This document shows, one piece after another, positions 29,154-38,760 of a stretch of 64,000 nt of DNA. Both the position numbers and the translations under genes were made by a program. Position 1 is the stretch's first letter, and each line of letters opens with the position of its first letter. The notes beneath the pieces are model-generated. The model saw only the letters and a list, made by a program, of their open reading frames with translations. It did not search any database and had not been told where the DNA came from. The stretch is from positions 248,001 to 312,000 of the forward strand of contig CAVVUB010000001.1 of the NCBI GenBank assembly GCA_963751335.1, read 5' to 3'. The DNA comes from Bog-473 sp963751335 (GTDB lineage Bacteria > Actinomycetota > Acidimicrobiia > Acidimicrobiales > RAAP-2).

Positions 29154-31406
29154 ATGGCGGGTGTCGAGAGTCCGGCTGCCGCACCTGCGATCGAGCCGAA
29201 GCTCAGACACCTCCCCGGGCTCAACGGGATTCGCGCATTGTCGGTACTGGCGATCATCGCCTTCCACTCCGGCTTGAGCTGGATTCCGGGCGGCTACTAC
29301 GGAGTTGACGCATTCTTCGTACTATCGGGCTTTCTTATCACGGCCTTGCTCTTGGCGGAGTGGGGCGCCTCGGGCCGAATTGGCCTGCGGCGCTTTTGGG
29401 GTCGCCGAGCCAGGCGTCTCTTGCCAGCACTGTTCCTACTCGTCGCAGTGATCGGAATTGTGATGGCGACGATGCCGGGCGTCTTCAGCACACCCGACGC
29501 GTTCGAGAACGCATTCTGGACGGTCTTTTACGGGTCCAACTGGTACCTCGTCCACACCGGTGTGCCCTACTTTTCACTCTCGAGCCAGCCATCACCTTGG
29601 ACCCATACCTGGTCACTGGCCATTGAGGAACAGTTCTATTTGCTCTGGCCGATCGTGCTTCTCGTCGTGCTCGGCTTGGGGACTCGGCGGGGAGGTGCCG
29701 GGCCGTCAAGGCTGAACAGAGCCTGTCATTTTCGCCGCAGATCGGCGTTCATCGATCGCGGACGAGCAAAGCGGCGGCGGCTTCATCTTCTTTTTGTGCT
29801 GGCTTGTTTCGGCGTCTTAGCGTCGGCCGCCGAGATGGCGCATCTCGCGCCTCACGGCTATGACGCTCGGGCCTACTACGGCACCGACACCCGCGCCCAG
29901 GCGCTTCTTGTTGGCGCAGCCATCGCGGTGGGAATCAAGCTCTGGGAGAAGCCAGTCTGGCTACCCCGGACAATGCGCCTTGCTTCGAGCCTAGCCATCG
30001 CGGGCGTGGCCGGAACGGCCGTGCTCTGGGCGACCACTGCCGAGACGTCGACCTTCGCCTTTCGGGGCGGGTTCCTGACGGCCAGCCTCGCTGCGGGCGC
30101 GGTTGTCCTCGGATGCGTCGTCGCACCCCGCTCACTCGTCGTGCGACTTTTGGAGCTGCCCCCGCTTCCGCAGTTGGGCCGTATTTCATACGGAATGTAC
30201 CTCTGGTACTGGCCAACGCTGCTTGCGACTAGCGGCCAGCGGCTCGATTGGAACCCCTACGAATTGTTCGTGCTCCGGGTCGTCCTGACGGTGGCGATCG
30301 CCGCATTGAGTTACGAACTTGTAGAGAAACCAGTGCGTTATGGAGCGCTCAGGCGTTGGCGCATGGCCGCGGTGGCCCCTTTCGGTGCTGCTGTTGCCCT
30401 GGCTGCTGTTTTTGTCAGCACCCTGGTACCGGTCGGGGCGTCGGCGCTGCAAGGGGAGCAACTACGTGCACCGGTTGCCGCCCGGACGGCGGCGCCTACA
30501 GCCCAGCTGGGGTTTAGCCATCTCTTGGTCGCAGACTCTGCAGCGGCGAAAGCTTCCCAGAGTCGAACACCAGCGGAAGCGCAGACGACCCGCAGCCGGG
30601 CCCCGGCCCTGCACGCCTCAACGAGCAGACCAGTCAAGGTACTCCTAGTGGGCGACTCCCTCGCGGGCTCACTCGGTGTGGGCCTAGCGCTCGCGGGGCC
30701 GCAATACGGCGTAAAGCTCGTCAACGAGGGATCGCCTGCCTGCTCCGTATCTATGCAGGGCGAAGTCCAGGTGCTCTGGTACACAGTACCGCCTGGCCCC
30801 CCCTGCGACGTCGCCGGCAACGATGACTCGCTGTTGACCACGTGGCGCAAATGGGTGGACGCCTATAACCCTGACGTAGTCGTCTACCTTGCCCGAGGCG
30901 AGACGTACAACCAGCAGTTTGACGGGACCTGGCAGAACCTGGGTGATACCGCGTTCGACAGCTACGTGAGCAGTCGCTTCAACAGCGCAGCAGACGTACT
31001 CGGCTCCCGGGGAGCTGCCGTGGTGTTCCTGACCGTCCCGTACTTCGACAGCGGCCTCTCCGGCGCCGGCACGCCGTGGCCGGAGAACAATCCCTCACGG
31101 GTCGTTCTCGACAACGCGATCATGCGGGGTGTGGCGGAGGCGGCTGGCGGAAACGTGTCTGTGTTCAACCTCAACGCATTAGTTTCACCAGGTGGGCGCT
31201 ACTCGCCTGCTGTGGGCTCTGTCAATGTGCGCTGTGGCGATGGGGTGCATTTCTCACAATCGGGAGGGATCTTCGTCGGTAGGGAGCTAGCACCGGACCT
31301 GGCCGCGTTGGGCCAGACGCACTCGCGTTCTTCCCCTGGGGGTACGTGGCCGGGACCACTACCGCCGTCGACTCCGCCTTGGTTCTCGAAGCTTCCCTGC
31401 CAATAG
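29154..31406 (+). CDS. OafA-type acyltransferase 3 with C-terminal SGNH domain
   Basis: 750 aa. Residues 1-400 are an acyltransferase-3 membrane domain of about ten helices, with LPGLNGIRALSVLAIIAFH, GGYYGVDAFFVLSGFLIT, RRARRLLPAL and WSLAIEEQFYLLWP as family signatures. A linker is followed by an extracytoplasmic SGNH hydrolase-like domain (VLLVGDSLAGSLG block I; GDGVHFSQSGG with the catalytic D-x-x-H). Such fusions O-acylate surface glycans or peptidoglycan. ATG 29154 follows a G-rich ribosome-binding site. Confidence 0.88.
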   Translation: MAGVESPAAAPAIEPKLRHLPGLNGIRALSVLAIIAFHSGLSWIPGGYYGVDAFFVLSGFLITALLLAEWGASGRIGLRRFWGRRARRLLPALFLLVAVIGIVMATMPGVFSTPDAFENAFWTVFYGSNWYLVHTGVPYFSLSSQPSPWTHTWSLAIEEQFYLLWPIVLLVVLGLGTRRGGAGPSRLNRACHFRRRSAFIDRGRAKRRRLHLLFVLACFGVLASAAEMAHLAPHGYDARAYYGTDTRAQALLVGAAIAVGIKLWEKPVWLPRTMRLASSLAIAGVAGTAVLWATTAETSTFAFRGGFLTASLAAGAVVLGCVVAPRSLVVRLLELPPLPQLGRISYGMYLWYWPTLLATSGQRLDWNPYELFVLRVVLTVAIAALSYELVEKPVRYGALRRWRMAAVAPFGAAVALAAVFVSTLVPVGASALQGEQLRAPVAARTAAPTAQLGFSHLLVADSAAAKASQSRTPAEAQTTRSRAPALHASTSRPVKVLLVGDSLAGSLGVGLALAGPQYGVKLVNEGSPACSVSMQGEVQVLWYTVPPGPPCDVAGNDDSLLTTWRKWVDAYNPDVVVYLARGETYNQQFDGTWQNLGDTAFDSYVSSRFNSAADVLGSRGAAVVFLTVPYFDSGLSGAGTPWPENNPSRVVLDNAIMRGVAEAAGGNVSVFNLNALVSPGGRYSPAVGSVNVRCGDGVHFSQSGGIFVGRELAPDLAALGQTHSRSSPGGTWPGPLPPSTPPWFSKLPCQ

Positions 31407-31962
31407 TCCCGCGACGTATCCATGCGGACTTCGGGCGGCCTGAGGGGATGGCCGAGGCCTACCTGTGCTCGACAAGTAGACCCGGACGGACCAGATTGGG
31501 CATGCGGATGGTGACGATCATTCCCAATTCGGGGTCGGCTGTCGGCCTTGCCCGAGCGTCGATCACGCCGGCTAGACCTACCACACGCGGAGGTGGTTTT
31601 GGCGGCGAGATGCCACCGCAGCCCTCGCTAGTGGGCCACCACGACGCGCTTCTTCGCCGAGCAACGATTTCTCGTCATCGACGAAGCGGCTACCTGCCGC
31701 TGCAAACCGAAGCCGCCGTGCTCTTCCAGGTCATCACCCAGCGCTATCTGAAGAGTTCCATCGTCATGACGACAAATCTCGGTGTCGGATCGTGGGGGAA
31801 GATCTTCGACGATTCGATGGTAGGCGCCGCCGCGCTCGACCACTTGTTGCATCGCAGCGTCGTGTTCAACATTGAGGGTGAGAGCTACCGGAAGCGCTCC
31901 CATTGCGCCCGCACGGAAGATCCGAATGGAGGTCCAAGGTCCAGGAGTAAAACGAAGAATCT
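31407..31962. other. No supported gene, 556 bp
   Basis: Between convergent genes. A plus-strand frame (31346-32194) overlaps the acyltransferase end and the antisense of the next gene and is not credible. Confidence 0.4.
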
Positions 31963-33568
31963 TCACCGGTCGGTCAACTGGGGGATTTCGTTGGTCGCCC
32001 CTGACGAATCTCGGAAACCTGCGGCATTGGCAGCAGTGCCACGCCAATCAGGGTTTGCAAGGGCGGAGCAAGCGATAACCAACCAGACGCCGATGATCCA
32101 CCACGCCATCAGATCGCTGAATTCGGTGACTCTGTGTACCGAGGTTTTTAACCACAAAAGCAGCGAGTACGCGTCCCCTGTCCATTCAAAGTAAGAAACG
32201 GTGACGATTACGGTACCTGCAGCGAGGGCTCCCCAGGCCCAGAAATCATTGCCAAGATTCAATCCCTTTCGGACGCCAGGCAAGCACAGAGATCCCGCCA
32301 CAGCTATTCCGATTGCCAATGGAACGATGTGTAGGTGGACTTCGATCGCATCATAAATCGGCTGGAGTCGACTGGGCACCGAACGTATTTGTAGCGATAC
32401 TGAGTAGAAGCCACCTGTCGACCCCAAGAGTTTCATAAGGACAGGCCAGCCACTCAGAACGACCGCACCGGCGACGCCAACCAGGGCAGCGTGTTGCTTT
32501 CGATGCCTGACGGATCGGGAGGCACCAACCCAGCGAGCAATAACCAAAACCATGATTGCTCCAGCGACGACCGTGCCTTCTACCTTGGTTTCACCTGCCA
32601 CTAAAGTCAGAAATTGAAGAAACGCCCAACATCCAGCGCTCCTGGGGCAATATTAATCCAAAGGTCACCGCGCCCACCGCCGCTATCGACCAGAGTGGGT
32701 CCGCGTAACCGTTGGTAGCGAAGGGTCCTACGACACCGAACGTTGTCAGCGTCAACGCAACGGCGATGACCAAACTCGTCGCCCACGGGAAACTCAGCCG
32801 CACCCGCGAAGCAGAATAACGAGAGAGTCCCGTGTGAGCGTCTGACGGTTGCATGCGTGGTCGCACCGCAGATTTCCTTGAGGCCACAAACCCAACTTCG
32901 ACGATCCCCCACGCTGCTGTGAAGAGTGCGCACCCGTTTACAACGCTGATGGCAACTTGCGCTGTCCGCTCTGAGTGGTTGCCCGCGATATACCACAACA
33001 CAGCGACGGTCGAACTGACCAGAGGTGGGTACCCCCCGTGGGTGAAAAGACCGACATTGCGCAAATTGGTCAACGCCCGGTCGTGACTTTCAAGCAGCCA
33101 ACCGGCACGGAGAAACCAGATCAGTCGAGCGTCGAAGCCGACCGAAGGCGACCTTAGGGCTCGAAGGCAGTACGTTATAGATAGCACTAGCACCGCGACG
33201 GAGACGAATCTTCCAACTCTCTGCACCTTGACGAATTCCGCGTCAGGTTGCGCTTCGTCGTATTTACCCGTTGATCCACCTTCCCGCGCCTTAGATGAAT
33301 ACTGAGCAGTGCTCGAAAGATGTGCAAAGCGGCGATACACGACCACCGAGCCCATGAGCGAAGCTCCAACGGAGATGAAGACGTACCACGCGATAAAACT
33401 CATTCCGATACCGAGGAAACATAGAGCGGCAATGGCCGATATGAGGCATCCTGTCAATACGCTCAGTGGAACAAGAATGAACCGTTTGCCAACGAGCGCC
33501 AGAGTGGGGATGAATCCGGTGAGGATCAACAATCCAAGGTCAAGGGTGGCCGCAGGTGCGGTGGTCAT
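31963..33568 (-). CDS. GT-C-like membrane glycosyltransferase (one frameshift)
   Basis: About 535-aa polytopic membrane protein. The N-terminal part (33568-about 32630) has helices, a charged loop, and HGGYPPLVSSTVAVLWYIAG with the Y-P-P pattern of ArnT/PMT-type enzymes, then TNGYADPLWSIAAVGAV. After LPQERWML one extra G in a G-run near 32628 shifts the frame; the protein continues AFLQFLTLVAGETKVEGTVV, where TKVEG matches the TKxEG motif after the pore helices in GT-C proteins. I infer a polyprenyl-phosphate-sugar-dependent glycosyltransferase. Total length of 3n+1 fits one insertion. Start ATG 33568 overlaps the preceding stop as ATGA. Confidence 0.6.
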
Positions 33569-34134
33569 AACTGTTCCGGAGGCAGCGGACCATGACCCGG
33601 AAGTGACGCTCCGGTCCCGAACCGAGTTTCGAATCCTCCCCCCGGTAGATGAAGCCGCACCTCAATAGCCATTCCGCGACAACTTGGGCCGCTTGATCGA
33701 GGAACCAGGCTGACCGCAGGCACCGAGAGATCCGTGGGCGGTACGAATGTGAGCCAGTCGCCGTCAATCTGCAAAATAGTGCCCAAGATATAAAAGCTGC
33801 TTGCAGAGATACTCGCCGTTGCCCCAGGTCCGATCAGGCTCTGGGTCTGACGACGAAGACAGTTGAAATAGGCGTCTTGAAGCCGTGCCTCAACGATGTC
33901 AGTGTGCGAGTCGATGGTGTTTACCGTCTTTGCTCCGTGAAGTGATCCGAAGGACAGAGCAATACAGGCAACGGCGCCGATGAGAGCGGCCATCAAAAAT
34001 TGCGAATTTCGCGATGTCCCGTGTGGCGGTCGTATCCAATCGAATGCCTTTGACCAGAAAGCGACTCTCCCGCTACTCTCATAGAGGAGTCGACTGTAAC
34101 GCCCCGCTGGCTCCCAAGTAGGATGGCCTCGCAC
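33565..34134 (-). CDS. Membrane-anchored hypothetical protein preceding the GT-C gene
   Basis: 189 aa from GTG 34134. A basic cytoplasmic N-terminus of 45 residues, one helix (FLMAALIGAVACIALSFGSL), then an extracytoplasmic domain with TVNTIDSHTDIVEARLQDAY, two cysteines and ILQIDGDWLTFVPPTDLSVP. No family recognised. Its stop overlaps the start of the GT-C gene (ATGA), so it is probably a dedicated partner. Confidence 0.6.
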   Translation of the reverse strand: MRGHPTWEPAGRYSRLLYESSGRVAFWSKAFDWIRPPHGTSRNSQFLMAALIGAVACIALSFGSLHGAKTVNTIDSHTDIVEARLQDAYFNCLRRQTQSLIGPGATASISASSFYILGTILQIDGDWLTFVPPTDLSVPAVSLVPRSSGPSCRGMAIEVRLHLPGGGFETRFGTGASLPGHGPLPPEQL

Positions 34135-34490
34135 GATTGAATGCAGCCGGAGATCCTACAGACAAGACTGGACATATGTGTACGCCGCTTGCCGTTGGAA
34201 CCCATCTCACCCTTGATGTACTCGCCGAACGTACACCGAGAGTCCATCAGCACCGATCTCACGGTTTGTGTAATGAACTTAGCTTCTACATCACGCGTGA
34301 GATCAACTCCATGACACGCGCAAACGATCAAACGTGAGATTACAAAGGCCGACCTGGATCACGTCCAGCGGCCACCTCTTGCCCCACAACTCATCCACGG
34401 CGCTTTCGTAGGTCTCCTTCTGCTTGGTGGAAAGCAACTCATTGAACCACCGGTGCACGCCCGCCAAAGCCTTCCCAGGCCCGCGCCACG
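34135..34490. other. Intergenic, 356 bp
   Basis: No gene supported; borders the transposase relics that follow. Confidence 0.35.
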
Positions 34491-34640
34491 GCTCGGCCGC
34501 CTGAGGCACCCTTCAAGGTGCCACCGCACTATCGGGTGCGCCAAGACAAGCTTTGCGGGGCAATGTGACGCTGCGCCACAAGAGCCGGCTGTTGCATATC
34601 GTGGTGAGTCGCAAATGGTCTTCCCCCGCTTTGACGGACA
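34491..34640 (+). pseudogene. IS481-type transposase C-terminal relic
   Basis: In one plus frame ARPPEAPFKVPPHYRVRQDK and, after a shift near 34560, GNVTLRHKSRLLHIVVSR. This matches the tail of IS481-family DDE transposases (P-PHYRVR then V-LRxxSRLHHI). Only the end of the gene is present, without frame integrity. Confidence 0.5.
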
Positions 34641-34670
34641 TCCACGATCGGCCTGCGAAGCCCCGGAAGG

Positions 34671-34901
34671 ATGTCCAAAATGGAGACCATGGAAGAGAAG
34701 CGGACGGGGCCACGGCGGTCGCTCTCCGATGAGTTCACGGCCGAACCGGTCGAGCTGTGTCGCTCCAGCGACAAAACGATCGCCAAGGTGGCCGGTTACC
34801 TTGGCCTGACAGTCAGCGCAGTGCGACGATGGGTAGACCAAGCCGACATCGACGCTGGTCGCCGGCCCGGAATGACCAGATTGGCGGCACTTAGCAGGTG
34901 A
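34671..34901 (+). pseudogene. IS3-family OrfA N-terminal relic
   Basis: Encodes GPRRSLSDEFTAEPVELCRS followed by KTIAKVAGYLGLTVSAVRRW and VDQADIDAGRRPGMT, the helix-turn-helix start of IS3-family OrfA proteins (usually RRKFSDEFKAEAVEL...). It ends after about 75 codons in LAALSR instead of the leucine zipper, and no OrfB follows. It directly follows the IS481 tail, so this is a small graveyard of mobile elements. Confidence 0.7.
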
Positions 34902-34955
34902 GTCCCCGTAGCAGACCCAAAGCGCAGGATGCAGAGAGAAAGAGAGGACTGGATC

Positions 34956-35462
34956 ATGGCAGAGGAAAGCAAAACGGTCGAAGTGTCACGCAGAATCGGC
35001 GCAACGGCGCCCCTCATCTTCAAGATCCTGGCAAATCCGCAACGTCACGTGGATTTCGACGGATCCGACATGCTGCGGGGAGCCGTCCTCGACAGTCCGA
35101 TCTCCGACGTGGGCGACACCTTCACCATGAAGATGCATCGGCTCGGAGACGACTACCTCATGCTCAACTATGTGGTGGAGTTCGAGCCAGATCGGCGCAT
35201 CTTCTGGGAACCGGCTCCTGGAGACCCATCTCGGGCTGAGAATGGTGATCCATCCAAGGTTGGCATTCCGGCGGGCTACCGCTGGGGCTACATCCTCACT
35301 CCAGACGGTGACGACGCCACTGTCGTCACCGAGGTCTTTGACTACGGCCCCTTGCCCGAGGACCTCCTCCGTGATGGCGGGGCATGGATCAACGGGAACA
35401 ATTCGATGCTCGAGTCCATGAAGTCCAGCCTGGAGAGGCTCGAGAAAATCAGTACCGCGTAG
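34956..35462 (+). CDS. SRPBCC / polyketide-cyclase-like lipid-binding protein
   Basis: 168 aa of the START-like SRPBCC fold: VEVSRRIGATAPLIFKILAN at the N-terminus, MLNYVVEFEPDRRIFWEPAP in the middle, VVTEVFDYGPLPEDLL and a C-terminal helix MLESMKSSLERLEKI. Members bind hydrophobic ligands; no catalytic residues can be assigned. Start ATG 34956 with AGAGAGGA upstream. It precedes the patatin gene by 50 bp. Confidence 0.8.
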   Translation: MAEESKTVEVSRRIGATAPLIFKILANPQRHVDFDGSDMLRGAVLDSPISDVGDTFTMKMHRLGDDYLMLNYVVEFEPDRRIFWEPAPGDPSRAENGDPSKVGIPAGYRWGYILTPDGDDATVVTEVFDYGPLPEDLLRDGGAWINGNNSMLESMKSSLERLEKISTA

Positions 35463-35512
35463 GGCCGCTGCCGGGACGGTTCCCGTCGTGTTGCCGGGCT
35501 AGCTTCGGCCGA

Positions 35513-36331
35513 GTGACTCGTGCCTTGGTCCTCGGTGGCGGTGGTCCCCTCGGGGTCGGGTGGCAGGCGGGCCTCCTGACTGCACTCATCAACGCGGGCG
35601 TGCCAGTCGCAGACGCTGACTTCGTCGTCGGCACCTCTGCGGGGTCCATCGTCGGCGCCCAACTGACGGCCGGACGGCGGTTGGGCGACCTCGTGCGGCC
35701 GATCAGCGAATCCGCGCCGTGGCGGACTGATGAACACGGCGAGTCCTCGGACCTCGAGGAAATGCTGGCCTCACGGGATCCTGCAGATGCCACACCCGAA
35801 GCGGACTGGGTTGCCCACTTTGACTTCTTGGGCGGTGCGAACTGGCCGAAGTCGTTTCACTGCACCGCTTTTAGCCTCGACTCGGGGAACTTCGCCGTTT
35901 GGGACGCATCGTCCGGCGTCGACCTACCGCGAGCGGTGGCGTCCAGTTGCACGCTGCCGGGCCTGGTGACGCCTGTGACCATCGAGGGGCAGACCTGGAT
36001 CGATGGCGGCGCGCGGGACGCACTCAATGCCGATCTCGCCATCGGCCACGACACCGTGATCGCCGTAACCTGTATGGCTCTCGAGCCGCCGCAAGGAGCG
36101 ACGCCCGACCTGCTGGCTGGCCTCCTCCCAGGGATCAGTCAGCGCATCGATGACCTCCGTGCAAGCGGGAGTGTGGTGGAGGTGGTGGAACCGTCCGAGG
36201 AGTTCGGCGAGCTGAGCGGCTGGGGTCGCCATCTCCTAGACGTCAGCCGGACTGCCGCGGCGTTCGACGCTGGCCTGCGTCAAGGCGAGGCCGAGATTGA
36301 GCGCACCCGGAGGCTATGGTTCGGGATCTAG
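35513..36331 (+). CDS. Patatin-like phospholipase
   Basis: 272 aa. The oxyanion loop LGGGGPLGVGWQAG is followed by the nucleophile elbow GTSAGS (Ser at about 45) and the dyad aspartate in WIDGGARDALNADLA, so all catalytic elements of the patatin family are present. Likely a cytoplasmic or membrane-peripheral lipid hydrolase. GTG 35513 chosen because it begins right at the first strand and a TAGCTT box ends 7 nt upstream (leaderless). Confidence 0.88.
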   Translation: MTRALVLGGGGPLGVGWQAGLLTALINAGVPVADADFVVGTSAGSIVGAQLTAGRRLGDLVRPISESAPWRTDEHGESSDLEEMLASRDPADATPEADWVAHFDFLGGANWPKSFHCTAFSLDSGNFAVWDASSGVDLPRAVASSCTLPGLVTPVTIEGQTWIDGGARDALNADLAIGHDTVIAVTCMALEPPQGATPDLLAGLLPGISQRIDDLRASGSVVEVVEPSEEFGELSGWGRHLLDVSRTAAAFDAGLRQGEAEIERTRRLWFGI

Positions 36332-36343
36332 CACTTCGAGCCC

Positions 36344-36762
36344 GTGTCACCGAACTCGTTGCCGATACGGGGCGGCGTCAGGGCTCGTCCTGGCGACGAG
36401 CTTGGGATTGACCGGAGCCGGTGTGGCGTCGGCGGCAGCACCGGCACTCAAGATCAAGCCCGGCGCCACCCTTTGGACACTCGAAGCCCCCGATCTCCTG
36501 GCCCCTCCGGCGTGTGTAGAAGTGGTCGACTTCAAGGCGACGACCCAGTAAATTCACTTCGGACATCGGCGACAAGGGTTTCTGGAACGGTGGCCGATCG
36601 ACGATCAAGTTGTTCGGGACGAAGGGTCCGGACATCGGCGCGACCTTCAGCGGCACCTGGGATGTCGATTCGTGGGGGCCCAAGTATTACTCAGGCACCT
36701 TCGTCGGCACTGCCGCTAACTCCGATGGCAAGCTGATCACGGGAGTCTCTTCCGAGTGCTAG
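36344..36762 (+). pseudogene. Tandem secreted-protein paralogue 1 (frameshifted)
   Basis: Same architecture as the two genes that follow: signal peptide AASGLVLATSLGLTGAGVAS, then PALKIKPGATLWTLE and VEVVDFKATTQ in one frame; an extra T near 36551 moves the rest (FTSDIGDKGFWNGGRSTIKL, FGTKGPDIGATFSGTWDVDS, GKLITGVSSEC) to another frame, stop at 36762. A second shift probably lies in the signal peptide, because the only good start (GTG 36344) is in a different frame. It could be a real pseudogene or sequence error. Confidence 0.55.
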
Positions 36763-37005
36763 TTGACCTCCACGCTGAAGACAATGCCGAGGCCGATGAC
36801 CGTTCACCCGGCTTCTTCATCGAGCAGTCGCGAGGGCGTAGGGGCTGTACCGCCTGGTCGTCCTCGAGGGCCTGGGGCGTCAAAGGGCCAACCTATCTCG
36901 GCGGTGTCTCCGGCCAGCGGATGTTGCCAGGAATCTTGAGAAAGCACTGAGGAAGACAGTCGGCCAATATTGAAGGTGTCAGGGTCGAGACCGAGGAGGT
37001 GGGGC

Positions 37006-37416
37006 ATGAAGATGCGAAGGATGAAGGCCCGACGGACGGCCCTGGCAGCGGCGGGGATCGCAATGGCAGCGAGCGTCGGTCTTGTTGGAGCTGGAGCAGC
37101 GTCAGGCGCAGGACCGAATGTCAAGATCAAGCAAGGGGCGATCTGGACTGAGAAAGAGGTCCATGGCGGGTGCGAGCAGCTCGTGTTCGCCTCCAACGGC
37201 ACCTTTGCCGCGGTGAACCCGACTCTCAACGGCGACACGGGCACGTGGAGCGGTGGCAAATCGACGATCACCGTGGACTGGACGGGCGGACTCGATGCCG
37301 GCCTGGTTTTCAGCGGCACTTTCGTTCCGGCGAAGGGTTACTACGAAGGAACGATCTCGGCTGGCATGGGCACCCTCAAATGCCGTCTTGTCGATCGCGC
37401 CATACCTCTGTGCTGA
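37006..37416 (+). CDS. Tandem secreted-protein paralogue 2
   Basis: 136 aa. Sec signal peptide (MKMRRMKARRTALAAAGIAM, cleavage likely after GAGAASG/A), then a domain of about 100 residues: NVKIKQGAIWTEKEVHGGCE, GTWSGGKSTITVDWTGGLDA, GLVFSGTFVPAKGYYEG and a terminal cysteine. GAGGAGG precedes ATG 37006. Shares KIKxGAxWT, a G-W-G-STI stretch and FSGxF with its neighbours. No known family recognised. Confidence 0.72.
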   Translation: MKMRRMKARRTALAAAGIAMAASVGLVGAGAASGAGPNVKIKQGAIWTEKEVHGGCEQLVFASNGTFAAVNPTLNGDTGTWSGGKSTITVDWTGGLDAGLVFSGTFVPAKGYYEGTISAGMGTLKCRLVDRAIPLC

Positions 37417-37558
37417 CCTCGCATACCTGGAGTCAGGTTTGTCTTCGAGCGATGCCCAGCCCGGAGAGGTCGCCCGGGGAAGCACAGAGGGGAATCCGTC
37501 AACCATGATTGATGGCTCTGGGACTTGAGTGCATGGCGTCGATGTGAAGGGGCGAGGG

Positions 37559-37966
37559 ATGGTGCGGCGGGCGGCAATGGTGGCATCAGGCCTTGCCTTG
37601 GCGACAAGCCTCGGACTGACGGGAGCCAGTATGGCCTCGGCGGCGGTGCCGGCACTCAAAATCAAGCCGGGCGCGATCTGGACGCTTGAAGTGCGGCATG
37701 GTGCGTGTGAACACGACACCTTCGACCTGACATTCCACCAGTTCACCTCGGACCGCTACGGTGACGGTGGCGTCTGGAGCAGCGGCGGGTCGACGATCAA
37801 CATGATCTGGACGGTGGGAGCCAGCAGTGGCGTGACGTTCAGCGGCGACTTCGTTTCCACCACGACGCCGGTCGAGTACAAGGGATCAGTCAATGATGGG
37901 GGCGCCATCATTAAGACCAAGGTGGTCAAGGGAGCCGTCTCGAACTTCGACGGATTCACCTGCTGA
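37559..37966 (+). CDS. Tandem secreted-protein paralogue 3
   Basis: 135 aa. Signal peptide MVRRAAMVASGLALATSLGL ending ASMASA, then VPALKIKPGAIWTLEVRHGA, CEHDTFDLTFHQFTSD, GGVWSSGGSTINMIWTVGAS and GVTFSGDFVSTT, ending in FTC. Signal peptide and first 15 mature residues are almost identical to paralogue 1, so those two are the more recent duplicates. ATG 37559 is preceded by a G-rich site; GTG at 37529 or 37544 are alternatives. Confidence 0.72.
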   Translation: MVRRAAMVASGLALATSLGLTGASMASAAVPALKIKPGAIWTLEVRHGACEHDTFDLTFHQFTSDRYGDGGVWSSGGSTINMIWTVGASSGVTFSGDFVSTTTPVEYKGSVNDGGAIIKTKVVKGAVSNFDGFTC

Positions 37967-38073
37967 CGCCGCGATCCGCTAAGGCAGAGGCGCGCAAACC
38001 GGCACATACATGGGATACCCGACCGACACCTTTAGCTCGGTTCTGCGGCGTTGAGGTCGTAGTCTCGACTCAC

Positions 38074-38760
38074 ATGGAGTCGTTTGAAGTCCGTACCGCC
38101 GATTCCGCTGATGTCGGGCCGATTGCCAGACTCAATCAACATGTGCAGCAGATCCACGTGGCAGCCGAGCCGGGCGACTTCCGTCCGGTTATCCCGCAAC
38201 AGGCAGAACCATTCTTCAGCGATCTTCTGGCCAGTCCTGTAAACGTCATCCTCATTGCCGAAGAGTTCGATAGACCTCTTGGGTACGTTTGGGCTCAGGA
38301 CACCCAACGGGGATCCAATCCCTTGACAAGGCCTGTGCGAAGCTTCTACATCCATCACATTGCTGTCGATCCTGAGCGGCACATGGGAATTGGTCGAGCG
38401 TTGGTCCTCGGCGTTGAAGAGGAAGCATCCAAGCGACACATCGACCGCATCGCGCTCGATCATTGGGCCTTCAACGAGGAAGCGCAGGCATTTTTCCAAT
38501 CAATGGGCTACGAAGTCTTCAATGTCCGAATGCGCAAGACATTAGGTGAGGGGCACTCAATAGGCGGGTCGGTTGGGCATTGCTTCGGAGACGACAATGG
38601 AAACAGAACTGCCGGCGTCTACGCGCGGGTCGACCGTTCCGGGGTAGCTCCATTCGCCGGTACGGGGATCGTACGACCTGTCCTGTCGCCTCGACCGAGT
38701 ACTCCAGACAAGAATCGACGCGAAGATCGCAGCGACGATCACGAGAGTGATGAGAACTGA
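38074..38760 (+). CDS. GNAT-family N-acetyltransferase (C-terminal extension doubtful)
   Basis: The GNAT fold covers residues 1-155: FEVRTADSADVGPIARLNQH, FYIHHIAVDPERHMGIGRAL (acetyl-CoA binding R-x-x-G-x-G/A as RHMGIG), IDRIALDHWAFNEEAQAFFQ and SMGYEVFNVRMRK. The frame then runs 70 residues further over a convergent gene, with composition typical of antisense reading, so the true stop is probably lost near 38545. A TAGTCT box ends 8 nt before ATG 38074. The substrate is unknown. Confidence 0.82.
   Translation: MESFEVRTADSADVGPIARLNQHVQQIHVAAEPGDFRPVIPQQAEPFFSDLLASPVNVILIAEEFDRPLGYVWAQDTQRGSNPLTRPVRSFYIHHIAVDPERHMGIGRALVLGVEEEASKRHIDRIALDHWAFNEEAQAFFQSMGYEVFNVRMRKTLGEGHSIGGSVGHCFGDDNGNRTAGVYARVDRSGVAPFAGTGIVRPVLSPRPSTPDKNRREDRSDDHESDEN

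Noticed and set aside
31346..32194. Plus-strand 282-codon frame
   Set aside because: Overlaps the end of the acyltransferase and is antisense to the GT-C-like gene; no motif.
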